Part shown: one piece after another, positions 50,260-60,143 of the stretch | How the letters are laid out: each line of letters opens with the position of its first letter | Position numbering within the stretch: the first letter of the stretch is position 1 | Assembly: GCF_900129385.1 (NCBI RefSeq) | Contig: NZ_FQVO01000018.1 | Coordinates: 1-64,000 of the forward strand | Reading direction: 5' to 3' | Length of the DNA stretch: 64,000 nucleotides | Source of the DNA: Chryseobacterium takakiae | Lineage (GTDB): Bacteria > Bacteroidota > Bacteroidia > Flavobacteriales > Weeksellaceae | Position numbers and translations under genes: made by a program | Notes under the pieces: generated by a model | Databases searched by the model: none | Seen by the model: the letters and a program-made list of their open reading frames with translations, nothing else | Told to the model about the DNA's origin: nothing

Positions 50260-50290
50260 GAATTTTTTTTAAACAAATTTGCAAAAAAGT

Positions 50291-50320
50291 TTTGAGAAAT
50301 AAAAAAAAGCTATATCTTTG
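50291..50320 (+). promoter_or_regulatory. Promoter of the tRNA operon
   Basis: TTTG at 50291-50294, an 18-nt spacer and TATCTTTG at 50313-50320, upstream of the first tRNA-Lys. Confidence 0.68.
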
Positions 50321-50374
50321 CACCACTTAAAACAAGGGACATTATCATTATGAAAACTTGATAATAAAGTGGCC

Positions 50375-50447
50375 GACTCGGTAGCTCAGCTGGTAGAGCA
50401 ATACACTTTTAATGTATGGGTCCTGGGTTCGAATCCCAGCCGGGTCA
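50375..50447 (+). tRNA. tRNA-Lys (TTT)
   Basis: A 73-nt cloverleaf. Acceptor stem GACTCGG with CCGGGTC (one G-T), D-arm GCTCAGCTGGTAGAGC, anticodon loop CTTTTAA (anticodon TTT), T-arm CTGGG/CCCAG with TTCGAAT loop, discriminator A. CCA is not encoded. Confidence 0.97.
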
Positions 50448-50482
50448 CTAGCAAAAAATTACTGGATTTTTGTAATTTTATT

Positions 50483-50565
50483 GCCTGTGTGGTGAAATTG
50501 GTAGACACGCCATCTTGAGGGGGTGGTTTCCTAAGGATGTGCTGGTTCGAGTCCAGTCGCAGGCA
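50483..50565 (+). tRNA. tRNA-Leu (GAG)
   Basis: An 83-nt class II tRNA. Acceptor GCCTGTG with CGCAGGC, anticodon stem CCATC/GGTGG around TTGAGGG (anticodon GAG), a short variable arm, T-loop TTCGAGT. CCA is not encoded. Confidence 0.95.
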
Positions 50566-50637
50566 CAATGCAGAAAATGAAATAGTTAATACTGAGAATA
50601 AAAATTTTATTTATATTTATCATTATTAATTGTGACC

Positions 50638-50710
50638 GACTCGGTAGCTCAGCTGGTAGAGCAATACACTTTTAATGTATGGGTCCTGGGTTCGAATCCC
50701 AGCCGGGTCA
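50638..50710 (+). tRNA. tRNA-Lys (TTT), second copy
   Basis: Identical base for base to the tRNA-Lys at 50375. The flanks differ beyond a few bases, so it is a duplicated gene within one tRNA operon. Confidence 0.97.
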
Positions 50711-50765
50711 CAAGTTTACTGAAAAGTAAATTTTTTTCATATTAATATTTTGTGATTTGGTGTTT

Positions 50766-50798
50766 CAAAGGCTTCCCTCAGGAGGCCTTTGATTTTTT
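50766..50798 (+). terminator. Terminator of the tRNA operon
   Basis: CAAAGGCTTCC pairs with GGAGGCCTTTG (one wobble) around CTCA, then six T. 55 nt after the second tRNA-Lys. Confidence 0.82.
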
Positions 50799-50852
50799 AT
50801 GTACTCCAATCATTTTCTTTTTTTTAAAATTTTTTCAACCTGAAATTACAGT

Positions 50853-50882
50853 AAAAAAAACGCCACTCGGAAAGTAACGTTT
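50853..50882 (-). terminator. Terminator of panC
   Basis: AACG and ACT pair with AGT and CGTT across a small internal mismatch, followed by eight T on the minus strand. Weaker than the neighbouring terminator but correctly placed. Confidence 0.5.
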
Positions 50883-50918
50883 ATGTTTTAGTTGGTTAAA
50901 GATTAAGTTTAGATTTAA

Positions 50919-51767
50919 TTAATCCAGATGTATATTGTCGATCAATCGCACTCCGTCTACAACGACTACGATAAATGCCCTGAAACTTCTGTCTTTATAA
51001 AAGAAATCAGTTTCTTTTAATGTTTTCTCATCGGCGATCAGGAAATATTCAAGCTGCATTCCTCTCTGGTTATCGAAAACCTCTTGTACCCGCTGTTTAA
51101 TTTCCGGAACCGTTAATACACGGAACCATTCATTGACTTTTTTTAACGTTTCATAAATTATTTTTGAAGCTTCTCTGCGGTCTTTATCGAGTCTCTGGTT
51201 TCGGGAACTTAAGGCCAGTCCGTTTTCTGCCCTGAAAATAGGAACTCCAATTATTTTAATAGGAAGCTTTTTCTTTTCAGTCATCTTTCTGATAATGGCA
51301 AGCTGCTGAAAATCCTTTTCCCCAAAATAAGCACTGTCCGGTTTTACCTGTAAAAAAAGTTCTTCTACTACGGTTCCCACACCATCAAAATGGCCCGGCC
51401 TGGATTTTCCTTCCATCTCATTTTCAAGTCCATCAAAATCATAATGCCTGCTTTCGGTCTTTTCAGGATAGATATCGGTGACTTCAGGAATGTAAACCGC
51501 GTCTACCAACCCGGATTTTTCAAGGATCAAAATATCGCGGTTAATGTCTCTCGGGTATTTTTCAAGATCTTCCGCATTGTTGAATTGCGTTGGGTTAACA
51601 AAAATTGATGAAACCACCAGATCATTCTCTTCTCTTGCCAGTTTATAGAGCGAAAGATGGCCGTCATGGAGGGCGCCCATAGTGGGGGCGAAACCTATTT
51701 TCTTTCCCATTTCCTTCTGTCTTTCAATGAAATCCTGAAGAATCTTCTTGCTTTTTAAAACTTCCAT
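50919..51767 (-). CDS. panC: Pantothenate synthetase
   Basis: A 282-residue enzyme joining pantoate and beta-alanine with ATP. Visible motifs: APTMGALHDGHLSLYKLA (HxGH), VVSSIFVNPTQF, YFGEKDFQQLAIIRKM, and ALSSRNQRL. Size is normal. It is divergent from the glycogen-synthase-like gene, an arrangement I recall as common in Flavobacteriia. Confidence 0.95.
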   Translation of the reverse strand: MEVLKSKKILQDFIERQKEMGKKIGFAPTMGALHDGHLSLYKLAREENDLVVSSIFVNPTQFNNAEDLEKYPRDINRDILILEKSGLVDAVYIPEVTDIYPEKTESRHYDFDGLENEMEGKSRPGHFDGVGTVVEELFLQVKPDSAYFGEKDFQQLAIIRKMTEKKKLPIKIIGVPIFRAENGLALSSRNQRLDKDRREASKIIYETLKKVNEWFRVLTVPEIKQRVQEVFDNQRGMQLEYFLIADEKTLKETDFFYKDRSFRAFIVVVVDGVRLIDNIHLD

Positions 51768-51948
51768 AGTTTATTTTAATAGTAATTCAAAAATAGTAAA
51801 AATATCATATAGTTATGATACAGTTAGACATGGTTTTAATAATTTCAGACAGTGAATTATCGTAAAAAAATGTTAATTAAACTAATGTTGAATGTTTTTT
51901 CGTAATTTTGCGCATTAAAGCATTTTTACAAAAATTAGATAGAAGTTT

Positions 51949-52719
51949 ATGCCGAATCAAAAAATACTGTACATTACTACAGAGATGTATCCATATCAGG
52001 AAGATACAAATATGGCTGCAGTGGTAAACAAAATGGCACTTAAGATGCACAATGAAGGCAATGATGTAAGAGTTTTTATGCCAAGATTTGGACAAATAAG
52101 TGAAAGGAAATTCCAGCTCCATGAGGTAATCCGCCTGTCGGGGATGAATATCATTATCAATGATCTGGATCAGCCTCTTATTATTAAAGTAGCGTCTCTT
52201 CCGGGGGAAAGACTTCAGGTATACTTTATCGATAATGAAGAATATTTCAAAAGAAAGCAATATTATTTTGATGATGAAGGAAATCCTTTTGATGATAACG
52301 ACGAAAGAGCTATTTTCTTCGCCAGAGGCGTAATCGAAACCATTAAGAAACTCAACTGGGTTCCTGATGTGATTCATCTTAACGGGTGGATGTCATCTTT
52401 TGTTCCTATTTATCTTAAAACATACTACGAATCCGATACTTATTTTAAGGATGCAAAAATTGTTCTTTCGTTGTACAATGAAAAGGATGCCCCTTTAGCT
52501 TCCAATATTGACGAAAAGCTGAAGTTTGATAATATTTCAGGTCTTAAAGCGTTAAATAATCCAAGCGTTAAAACTTTTGTGGCCGAAAGTATGGACTATG
52601 TGGATATGATTGTAAAAGGTGATGAGTTTCTTGATGAAGACCTTGATAAGGCTTTCAATGAAACATCAACCCCGAAATCGGAATATCTGGACATCGATTC
52701 TATTAATCAACTTTATTAA
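51949..52719 (+). CDS. Glycogen/starch synthase-like N-terminal domain protein
   Basis: A 256-residue protein covering only the first Rossmann domain of GT5 glycogen synthase (normal length about 480). It keeps ILYITTEMYPY, VRVFMPRFG and WVPDVIHLNGWMSSFVPIYLK. The ADP-glucose binding motif KxGGL at the start of the family is replaced by QEDTNMA (YPYQEDTNMAAVVNKMA), and the nucleotide-sugar C-terminal domain is absent. Catalysis is therefore unlikely. A TAATTTTG box lies at 51903. It leads into the DUF4270 gene 15 nt downstream. Confidence 0.82.
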   Translation: MPNQKILYITTEMYPYQEDTNMAAVVNKMALKMHNEGNDVRVFMPRFGQISERKFQLHEVIRLSGMNIIINDLDQPLIIKVASLPGERLQVYFIDNEEYFKRKQYYFDDEGNPFDDNDERAIFFARGVIETIKKLNWVPDVIHLNGWMSSFVPIYLKTYYESDTYFKDAKIVLSLYNEKDAPLASNIDEKLKFDNISGLKALNNPSVKTFVAESMDYVDMIVKGDEFLDEDLDKAFNETSTPKSEYLDIDSINQLY

Positions 52720-52734
52720 GAAAACACATTTTTA

Positions 52735-54318
52735 ATGATTCATACTGTTAAGAAGACAATCACCGCAATTTCTATGGTGGTTTTGGGAAGTATATTACTT
52801 TACAATTGTGAACCGGAAGCGGATACTTTGGGAGAACAGCTGTTTTTAGACGGGGCTGCACAAGGTAAGGAACAGGCTTTTCCTGTTATTGCATATAATA
52901 TTAATAATAACGATACCATTCGTACGGATGCTGCAAAACTTACTTATGGAGTGTTGGGTGCTTTTAATGAAAGCCAGTTCGGAATGCAGAAGGCATCTTA
53001 TCTTACTCAGGTTAAGCTATCCACTTATGATCCTGACTTTGGAACCAATGCCACTGTAGATTCTGTAGTTCTCGTGATAAAACCAAGATATGCCTCAGAT
53101 TCTGTTACGACAAATACCGTAGATGATAATTACACTTATACTACAGCAGCAGATGGAGCGGTAAATGCGAAAAAAGTGGTGAATACATATCCTGTTTTAA
53201 AATTCGGTAAAGCAAAAAAGAGCTTGACCATAAAGGTAAATGAAGTACAGACTTTCCTTAAAGCAGCATCAGATACGGTAAAATCTAATGATGTTTTTGC
53301 GTTTGATTCCAATGAATTGGGTTCAAAAGTATTCAATGGAAATGCGAGTTCTATTGCCATTACAAAAGATGATGGTGGTACGGCATTATTTACTGCTTCA
53401 ACGCCGGGAATCAGAATTCCGCTGGATAAGAATTTCTTCCAGACTAAAATCATTGCTAAAAAAGATCAGCCCGAGCTTCAGGATGCATCCAACTTTATCC
53501 GTTATTTTAAAGGATTAAGAGTTTCTGTTGCAGAGTCGGACGGATATTTGTTCCAGTTCTCTCCTAACGATATGGAGATGATCATGTATTATAAATATGA
53601 TAAAACGGAAAACGGGACTACCACAAGACCGCAGACTTCATATTCATTTGTATTAGGATCAGGAAATGCTCATATCGGTCAGTATCAGTATGCCAGAACG
53701 GGTTCTGCAGTAGCTGGTGCCGGATATAACAGTGTTACTGGTGATGCAAAACTTTATGCACAGGCAATGGGAGGTAATTCTATAGGGATTAAAATTCCTG
53801 AGACTACTATTAATGATCTTAAAAATCTATATCAAAATAATAAAGCAGCTATAATAAGTGCTAAGATTAGAATTTATGTAGATCCTGCATGGAATAGTAC
53901 AAAATATACAAAACCTAAAGAATTTACTTTATTGCGAAGATATGTTGATCCAAGTTCTACCAATCCTACTAAAGTTAGAACAAACTTCACCAACGATCTG
54001 TTAAAACTGGCAGGAGTTACCGGATATACTATTTTTAAAGCGTACAATATGGATACAGATAAAACATATTACGACTTTATTGTTACACAGTCCATAAAAG
54101 AAATGATTGAACCGGATAGCAAAGCGTCAACAGACAAAACCGAAACAAAATATTTTAAAATAGATTTAGGAAGTTTCGAAACAAGTTCCGACGGGATTAC
54201 TCTTACCGGATACAAATCTACAACTACTCCTTATAATACAAGCAGAGCTGTATTTATTGGGACAGATGCAACAAATGCTAACCGAGTACAGCTTATGGTT
54301 ACTTACGGGACAAAATAA
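52735..54318 (+). CDS. DUF4270 lipoprotein
   Basis: A 527-residue lipoprotein (lipobox LLYNC, Cys25). The mature protein is beta-rich with many Thr/Asn/Asp residues (LTYGVLGAFNESQFGMQKASYLTQVKLS) and matches the DUF4270 outer membrane family of Bacteroidota, whose function is not established. Co-transcribed with the glycogen-synthase-like gene upstream and probably with glmS 36 nt downstream. Confidence 0.88.
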   Translation: MIHTVKKTITAISMVVLGSILLYNCEPEADTLGEQLFLDGAAQGKEQAFPVIAYNINNNDTIRTDAAKLTYGVLGAFNESQFGMQKASYLTQVKLSTYDPDFGTNATVDSVVLVIKPRYASDSVTTNTVDDNYTYTTAADGAVNAKKVVNTYPVLKFGKAKKSLTIKVNEVQTFLKAASDTVKSNDVFAFDSNELGSKVFNGNASSIAITKDDGGTALFTASTPGIRIPLDKNFFQTKIIAKKDQPELQDASNFIRYFKGLRVSVAESDGYLFQFSPNDMEMIMYYKYDKTENGTTTRPQTSYSFVLGSGNAHIGQYQYARTGSAVAGAGYNSVTGDAKLYAQAMGGNSIGIKIPETTINDLKNLYQNNKAAIISAKIRIYVDPAWNSTKYTKPKEFTLLRRYVDPSSTNPTKVRTNFTNDLLKLAGVTGYTIFKAYNMDTDKTYYDFIVTQSIKEMIEPDSKASTDKTETKYFKIDLGSFETSSDGITLTGYKSTTTPYNTSRAVFIGTDATNANRVQLMVTYGTK

Positions 54319-54354
54319 AATTGAACAAAAAACACTTAAACACTTGATATAATT

Positions 54355-56208
54355 ATGTGCGGAATCGTTGGATATACAGGCTTTCAAGACGCTTATGATA
54401 TAGTAATTAATGGTCTTAGAAGATTAGAATACAGAGGGTACGACAGTGCCGGAATCGTTTTAGAAGATGGAAATAACAAATTAGAGGTTGAAAAAACGAA
54501 AGGTAAAGTTGAGGATCTTGTGAATATTTCCAGCCAGTTAAAAGGAAAAGCTAAAATAGGAATGGGACATACCCGTTGGGCAACTCACGGTGTGCCAAGC
54601 GACAGAAACTCTCACCCTCATTTGTCTAATAACGGCAAGCTTGCTATTATTCATAACGGGATCATTGAAAATTATGATACCATCAAAACAATGCTTACCG
54701 GAAAAGGATTCACCTTCAAATCTGAAACAGATACCGAAGTATTGGTCAATCTTATTCAGTATTTTATGGATCTTAATGCTGAAACGGATTTCCCTACCGC
54801 TGTAAGATACGCTTTAAATGAAGTTTACGGGGCATATGCTATTACCGTAATGCATGAAGATTATCCTGGAGTTCTTGTTGTTGGAAGATTAGGGTCTCCG
54901 TTGGCAATCGGAATCGGAGATAAAGAATATTTCATAGCGTCCGACGCTTCTCCTTTTGTGGAATTTACCAAAGAAGCGATTTATCTTGAAGAAGGTCACA
55001 TGGCTACTATTTCATTGGAAAATGGTGTAGATATAAGAACGATTACTGAGAATTCTAAAATTATCCCTGAAATCCAGAAACTTAAGCTGAGTCTTGAGCA
55101 GATTGAGAAAAGCGGCTATGAGCATTTTATGTTAAAAGAAATTTTCGAACAGCCGAAATCCGTTCATGATACCATGAGAGGAAGATTGCTGGTTGAAGAA
55201 GGTGTTATCAAGATGGCCGGAATTTGGGATCATATCGAAAGATTCAAAAATGCCAACAGAATTATCATCATTGCCTGCGGAACATCATGGCATGCAGGAC
55301 TTATCGGAGAGTATCTTATCGAAGAATATGCAAGAATTCCTGTTGAAGTAGAATACGCTTCTGAATTCAGATACAGAAATCCTATTATTACAGATAAAGA
55401 TGTTGTTATTGCAATTTCCCAATCCGGAGAAACGGCAGACACCATGGCAGCCCTAAAACTCGCAAAAGAAAAAGGAGCATTCATTTATGGAATCTGTAAT
55501 GTTGTAGATTCATCTATCGCAAGAATTACGGATGCAGGATCATATACGCACGCAGGCCCTGAAATTGGTGTGGCTTCTACAAAGGCTTTTACAGCGCAGC
55601 TTACTATTCTTAGCTTAATTGCGTTAAAATTAGGTAAACACAACGGAAACTTAGGAAATGCAGATTTCATGAGCTTAATCGCTGAATTGGATGCTATTCC
55701 TAAAAAGATCGAAGATGTATTAAGTTCTACTCATGAGCTGGTGCAGAATATTGCTAAAGATTTTGTCAATGCAACAAACTTCCTTTACTTGGGAAGAGGA
55801 TACAATTATCCTGCAGCCCTTGAAGGAGCTTTGAAGCTTAAAGAAATTTCTTATATCCACGCAGAAGGATATCCGGCTGCAGAGATGAAACACGGGCCAA
55901 TTGCGTTGATCGACGAAAATATGCCGATTGTTATCATTGCTCCTAAAAAAGGACATTATGATAAGATTGTAAGCAATGTTCAGGAAATCAAAGCAAGAAA
56001 AGGAAAGGTAATCGCTGTGGTAAATAATGGAGATACACAGGTAAGCGAAATGTCGGACTACGTTATTGAGATTCCTGAAACGTCAGAATGTTTCTCGCCG
56101 ATCGTAGCATCAGTGCCTTTACAGCTGTTAGCATACTATATTGCAGTGTACCGGGGAGCTAATGTAGATCAGCCGAGAAACCTCGCAAAATCTGTAACTG
56201 TAGAATAA
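54355..56208 (+). CDS. glmS: Glutamine--fructose-6-phosphate aminotransferase
   Basis: A 617-residue enzyme making glucosamine 6-phosphate for peptidoglycan and LPS. The mature N-terminal nucleophile is Cys2 (MCGIVGYTG), and LRRLEYRGYDSAGI, GMGHTRWATHG, and HNGIIENY follow. Two SIS sugar-isomerase domains (IIIACGTSWHAG ... AISQSGETADT and YLGRGYNYPAALEGALKLKE) and the C-terminal LAKSVTVE complete it. No ribozyme-like leader is visible in the 36-nt gap. Confidence 0.97.
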   Translation: MCGIVGYTGFQDAYDIVINGLRRLEYRGYDSAGIVLEDGNNKLEVEKTKGKVEDLVNISSQLKGKAKIGMGHTRWATHGVPSDRNSHPHLSNNGKLAIIHNGIIENYDTIKTMLTGKGFTFKSETDTEVLVNLIQYFMDLNAETDFPTAVRYALNEVYGAYAITVMHEDYPGVLVVGRLGSPLAIGIGDKEYFIASDASPFVEFTKEAIYLEEGHMATISLENGVDIRTITENSKIIPEIQKLKLSLEQIEKSGYEHFMLKEIFEQPKSVHDTMRGRLLVEEGVIKMAGIWDHIERFKNANRIIIIACGTSWHAGLIGEYLIEEYARIPVEVEYASEFRYRNPIITDKDVVIAISQSGETADTMAALKLAKEKGAFIYGICNVVDSSIARITDAGSYTHAGPEIGVASTKAFTAQLTILSLIALKLGKHNGNLGNADFMSLIAELDAIPKKIEDVLSSTHELVQNIAKDFVNATNFLYLGRGYNYPAALEGALKLKEISYIHAEGYPAAEMKHGPIALIDENMPIVIIAPKKGHYDKIVSNVQEIKARKGKVIAVVNNGDTQVSEMSDYVIEIPETSECFSPIVASVPLQLLAYYIAVYRGANVDQPRNLAKSVTVE

Positions 56209-56316
56209 AAAATACTTGTAAATAAAATAAATTTAGATTTCTTTCGTTATTTCAAAAAAAATCTTAAAAGTTTCTTAAAAAAATTATATATTTACGGCTT
56301 AATTATAAAAATTAAC

Positions 56317-57735
56317 ATGAAAAGGATATTTCTTTTATTATTGTCTGCGTCAGTAGCGTCGGTATCTTGTTCAGGTGGTGGTACTTCTTCTGTGGGGAAA
56401 CCAGGAACAAAAGGAGAGTTGATACCAAGAGAAAAAACAAAATCATTTGTTGCGGAAAGACCATACGGCATGGTTGCAATTCCTGCAGGATCGTTTGTTG
56501 CGGGGCTAACTGATGAGGATTTTACAGACAGTCCTGAAAAAGCTCAGGCAAAAACAGTTACTGTTTCTTCTTTCTTCATGGATGAAGCAGAAACTACCAA
56601 TGCTGAATACAGAGTATTTATCAATTATGTAAGAGATTCTATCGCAAGAACGCTGCTTGCTGAAGCTGCCGGAGAAGGTGGTGAAGGTAGAGGTAGAGGA
56701 CAAAGCATAGGAGATTATGCATATCTTGCTCAAAAAGAAGAAAATTTAACACCATATCAGGAATATTTAGAAGCACAGGGAGGAGGAGACGAAAGCACTT
56801 TCGATCCTACCAAAAAAATCGACTGGAAAGTTCCATTGCATTGGAATACATCCAAATATCCGGATGTAGAATATGCAGAGGTTCTGGAGTCAATGTATTT
56901 ACCTGCTTCTTCAAGAATTGGTAATGAAAGAATCCTTGATGTTAGTAAACTTAAATATACTTACAGATGGGGAGATATGGATGTTGCTATGGCTGAAAAA
57001 GAAAGAGGTGTAAACTACCTTAGAAGTGAAAGCATCGCCATCTATCCTGATACAACCGTTTGGGTAAAAGATTTCCATTTTGCTTATAACGAACCATTGT
57101 TCGAGCAATATTTCTGGCACAAAGCTTACAAAGATTATCCGGTAGTTGGAGTTACCTGGGATCAGGCAAGAGCTTACTGTAACTTCAGATCAAAACTGAA
57201 ATCTGATTATAACGAAAGTTTAAAGAGAAGAAAACAAAGACCATTGCAGTTTAGACTTCCAACGGAAATCGAATGGGAATATGCTGCAAGAGGCGGAATG
57301 CAAAATGCGACTTATCCTTGGGGTGGTCCTTACTTGATGGACGACAGAGGTTGCTATTTGGCAAACTTCAAGCCTAAGAGAGGAGATTACATGGAAGACA
57401 ACAAAAAAGGTACTTATACATATACTGCTCCTGTAAAGAAATTTAAGAAAAACGGTTATGGATTATATGATATGGCTGGAAACGTTTCTGAATGGACATT
57501 ATCTGCTTACAACAACTCTTCATACGGGTTCTCATCTACTTTAAACCCTTCTACAAAAGATTTGGCTGATAACAAAAAATCAGTGAGAGGAGGTTCTTGG
57601 AAAGATGTAGGATATATGTTGATGAACGGTACAAGAGACTGGGAGAGAAAAGATTCAGCAAGAAGCTATATCGGATTCAGAACCGTACAGGATATTCCTG
57701 AAGCTGCTGTTAAGCCAAGAAAAATTAACAGATAA
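56317..57735 (+). CDS. gldK: T9SS ring protein GldK
   Basis: A 472-residue lipoprotein (lipobox ASVSC, Cys19) with an FGE/sulfatase-modifying-factor-like C-terminal domain: GMVAIPAGSFVAG near 50, PVVGVTWDQARAYCNFRS, FRLPTEIEWEYAARGG, GLYDMAGNVSEWT, SVRGGSWKD and YIGFRT. It forms the outer-membrane-associated ring with GldN that supports type IX secretion. It is the first of four genes in gld order, with no terminator seen until after gldN. Confidence 0.94.
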   Translation: MKRIFLLLLSASVASVSCSGGGTSSVGKPGTKGELIPREKTKSFVAERPYGMVAIPAGSFVAGLTDEDFTDSPEKAQAKTVTVSSFFMDEAETTNAEYRVFINYVRDSIARTLLAEAAGEGGEGRGRGQSIGDYAYLAQKEENLTPYQEYLEAQGGGDESTFDPTKKIDWKVPLHWNTSKYPDVEYAEVLESMYLPASSRIGNERILDVSKLKYTYRWGDMDVAMAEKERGVNYLRSESIAIYPDTTVWVKDFHFAYNEPLFEQYFWHKAYKDYPVVGVTWDQARAYCNFRSKLKSDYNESLKRRKQRPLQFRLPTEIEWEYAARGGMQNATYPWGGPYLMDDRGCYLANFKPKRGDYMEDNKKGTYTYTAPVKKFKKNGYGLYDMAGNVSEWTLSAYNNSSYGFSSTLNPSTKDLADNKKSVRGGSWKDVGYMLMNGTRDWERKDSARSYIGFRTVQDIPEAAVKPRKINR

Positions 57736-57799
57736 TTTTTCAAACCATTTTATTTTTCAATAACAATTTTTTATTTAACATTAAAAAAAACTAACTTAT

Positions 57800-58492
57800 A
57801 TGTTTAAGACTAAAGATGCTTGGATGAATTTCTTCTATTCATTCGGTGCTGCAATTGTAATTCTTGGAGCTTGGCTTAAAATTACTCACATCAACATTGG
57901 ACCTATTACAGGTAACGTTGCTCTTACAGTGGGACTTATTACAGAAGCGATCATCTTCATTATCTTCGCTTTCGACCCGCCAAAAACTGAAGAATCTTAT
58001 GCTTGGGAAAACGTATATCCGGAATTATTAGATAAACATGCAAATCCAAATCCTTTGCACTCTAATGTATCAGCTAAAAATACAATCGATCATTTTGCTG
58101 AACTTGAAAACTCTCTTTCAGGAAAATTAGATAAAATGCTTCAGGATGCTAAATTGGATGTTCAGCTATTCGAAAGATTAAGAACAGGAATCGATAAATT
58201 TTCAAGTTCTGTAGACCAAATCAATCAAACGGTAGACGTTTCTGCTTCTACACATAAATATAATGAGCAATTAAATAAAGCGGCTCAGCACATGGAAAGC
58301 ATGAATGCGCTTTATGCAATGCAGTTGGAAAACGGACAGAGACAGTCTGATTTTGCTAAAAAATATGTAGAAGATATGCAGAAGTCTGCTGAACACTCAG
58401 AAAAATTCAATCAGGAATTGCAAGGTTTAACAGCTAACTTAAATAACTTAAACAGAGTTTATGGTGGTATGCTAACTGCTATGAAGTCATAA
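57800..58492 (+). CDS. gldL: T9SS motor protein GldL
   Basis: A 230-residue inner membrane protein with two N-terminal helices (about 10-27 and 37-57). It keeps the charged pair proposed for proton flow: Lys27 (GAWLKITH) and Glu49 (GLITEAIIF). The rest is a cytosolic coiled-coil region (about 85-225, LENSLSGKLDKMLQDAKLD...). With GldM it forms the proton-driven motor that powers secretion and gliding. Confidence 0.94.
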   Translation: MFKTKDAWMNFFYSFGAAIVILGAWLKITHINIGPITGNVALTVGLITEAIIFIIFAFDPPKTEESYAWENVYPELLDKHANPNPLHSNVSAKNTIDHFAELENSLSGKLDKMLQDAKLDVQLFERLRTGIDKFSSSVDQINQTVDVSASTHKYNEQLNKAAQHMESMNALYAMQLENGQRQSDFAKKYVEDMQKSAEHSEKFNQELQGLTANLNNLNRVYGGMLTAMKS

Positions 58493-58542
58493 TCCTTAAC
58501 CATTTCTAAATTTAACTACTTAACTAAAACAAAAAGAAAAGA

Positions 58543-60135
58543 ATGGCACAAGGAAAACAGACACCTCGTCAGAAGATGATCAACCTGATGTATTTGGTGT
58601 TCATCGCGATGATGGCTCTAAATATTGATGCGGAAATCATTAGATCATATTATGACTCTACGGTTGCTTTAAAAGATACACGTTTATTAACAGAAAGAAA
58701 AAACGAAGATATCTTTGAAAAAACATTAGAGGCTAAAGCTCAGCAGGTACCAGATACTTATGCTCAGCCTTGGCAGCAATATCAACAGCTGAAGCTTAAA
58801 ATCAATGCGTTGGTGCAGCATGCGGATCAGATCAAGGATAAACTTAAAAAAGAATCCGAATTCGTAGAAAAAGACCCTAAAACAGGAAAATTAGTTGATG
58901 TAAGCGAAAATTTTTCAGCACTGAATAACAACGAAGCAACTACAACTTATTTCTTTAAAGATGGAGATGAAAATTCTGCATCAAAAGGAGCTATGGAACT
59001 GAAAGCAAAAATTGATGACGTAAGAAATTATATCAATGCTACTTTCGGAGGAAATTCTCAGTTGAAAGATTTAATTGACAGAGCTAATAAATCATTGATC
59101 GCTGAATATCCTAAAGGTCAGTCGCCAAACAACAAGACATGGCTTCAGAATAAATTTTATCACCAGCCTCTTATTGCAGCATTGTCTAATCTTGAGATTA
59201 TTCAGAATGATGCGAGAAACGTACAGTCTGATGCATTAGCTTTATTATTACAAGAAAAAGTAGATGCAAGCATCAAGTTTACAAGCTATGAAGCAATCGT
59301 TTCTGCTCCAGTAGATGTTGTGGCTGGTAAACCTGCTGAAGCGGTGGTAATGTTGGGTAACTATTCTAACAGTAATAAAATTAACATTTCCGGAGTTGCA
59401 AGACAGGAAAACGGTAAAGGGTATGCTACATTAAATACCAGCGGAATCGGACCACACACTTTAAGTGGTAACATTACGTTAACGGATGCTACAGGTAAAG
59501 CACAAAACTTCCCGTTCACACATACGTATAATGTAATTGCTGGTCCTCAGGAAGTGAAACTTCAGAAAGGTTTATTGCTTTCAGCTGATAAAATGAATGT
59601 AATGTACAGAAACCTTGATAACCCTGTTTCAGGTTCAATCTTGGGTGCCGATAATGCTAAACTATCCTTATCTGCTCCTGGAGCTACTGTTAAGAGTACA
59701 GGTCCCGGTAAATGGGATGTTAGACCAGGTGCAGGAAATGTTCTGAAACTGACTTTATCTGGAACAGATCCTTACGGAAAATCAATTTCGCAGGTTTTTG
59801 AATACAGAATTAAAAATGTACCTCCTCCACAAGGACAGATCAGAGGGAAGAATATGTTAACATTACCAGCGTCTTCAGTTGAGAATCAGCAGCTTCAGGC
59901 AGTTATTCCTGACTTTGATTTCCCGGTATCTTTCAACGTGACTTCGTTCATGGTAAGAGTACCTGGTAGAGCTTCAATGCAGGTTCAGGGGAATTCTCTA
60001 CAAGGAGCAGCAGGAATGTTTAGAAATTTAAGACCTGGTGACGGCGTATATATCTTTGATATTAAAGCGACAGCTACCGGATTAGGAAATACTATTATTC
60101 CAAATATTTCACCTGTATTAATTAATGTTCAATAA
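58543..60135 (+). CDS. gldM: T9SS motor protein GldM
   Basis: A 530-residue protein with one N-terminal membrane helix (INLMYLVFIAMMALNI, about 12-27) and a large periplasmic part of helical D1 and beta D2-D4 domains. It spans the periplasm and contacts the GldK/GldN ring. MAQGKQTPRQKMINLMYLVF is the typical start. The gap to gldL is 50 nt and to gldN is 8 nt. Confidence 0.94.
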   Translation: MAQGKQTPRQKMINLMYLVFIAMMALNIDAEIIRSYYDSTVALKDTRLLTERKNEDIFEKTLEAKAQQVPDTYAQPWQQYQQLKLKINALVQHADQIKDKLKKESEFVEKDPKTGKLVDVSENFSALNNNEATTTYFFKDGDENSASKGAMELKAKIDDVRNYINATFGGNSQLKDLIDRANKSLIAEYPKGQSPNNKTWLQNKFYHQPLIAALSNLEIIQNDARNVQSDALALLLQEKVDASIKFTSYEAIVSAPVDVVAGKPAEAVVMLGNYSNSNKINISGVARQENGKGYATLNTSGIGPHTLSGNITLTDATGKAQNFPFTHTYNVIAGPQEVKLQKGLLLSADKMNVMYRNLDNPVSGSILGADNAKLSLSAPGATVKSTGPGKWDVRPGAGNVLKLTLSGTDPYGKSISQVFEYRIKNVPPPQGQIRGKNMLTLPASSVENQQLQAVIPDFDFPVSFNVTSFMVRVPGRASMQVQGNSLQGAAGMFRNLRPGDGVYIFDIKATATGLGNTIIPNISPVLINVQ

Positions 60136-60143
60136 TAAGAATT

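Noticed and set aside
50386..50568. Minus-strand 60-codon frame over the tRNAs
   Set aside because: It is the antisense of tRNA-Lys and tRNA-Leu, a known source of false proteins.
54319..54354. glmS ribozyme
   Set aside because: The gap before glmS is only 36 nt and AT-rich, with no room for the ribozyme.
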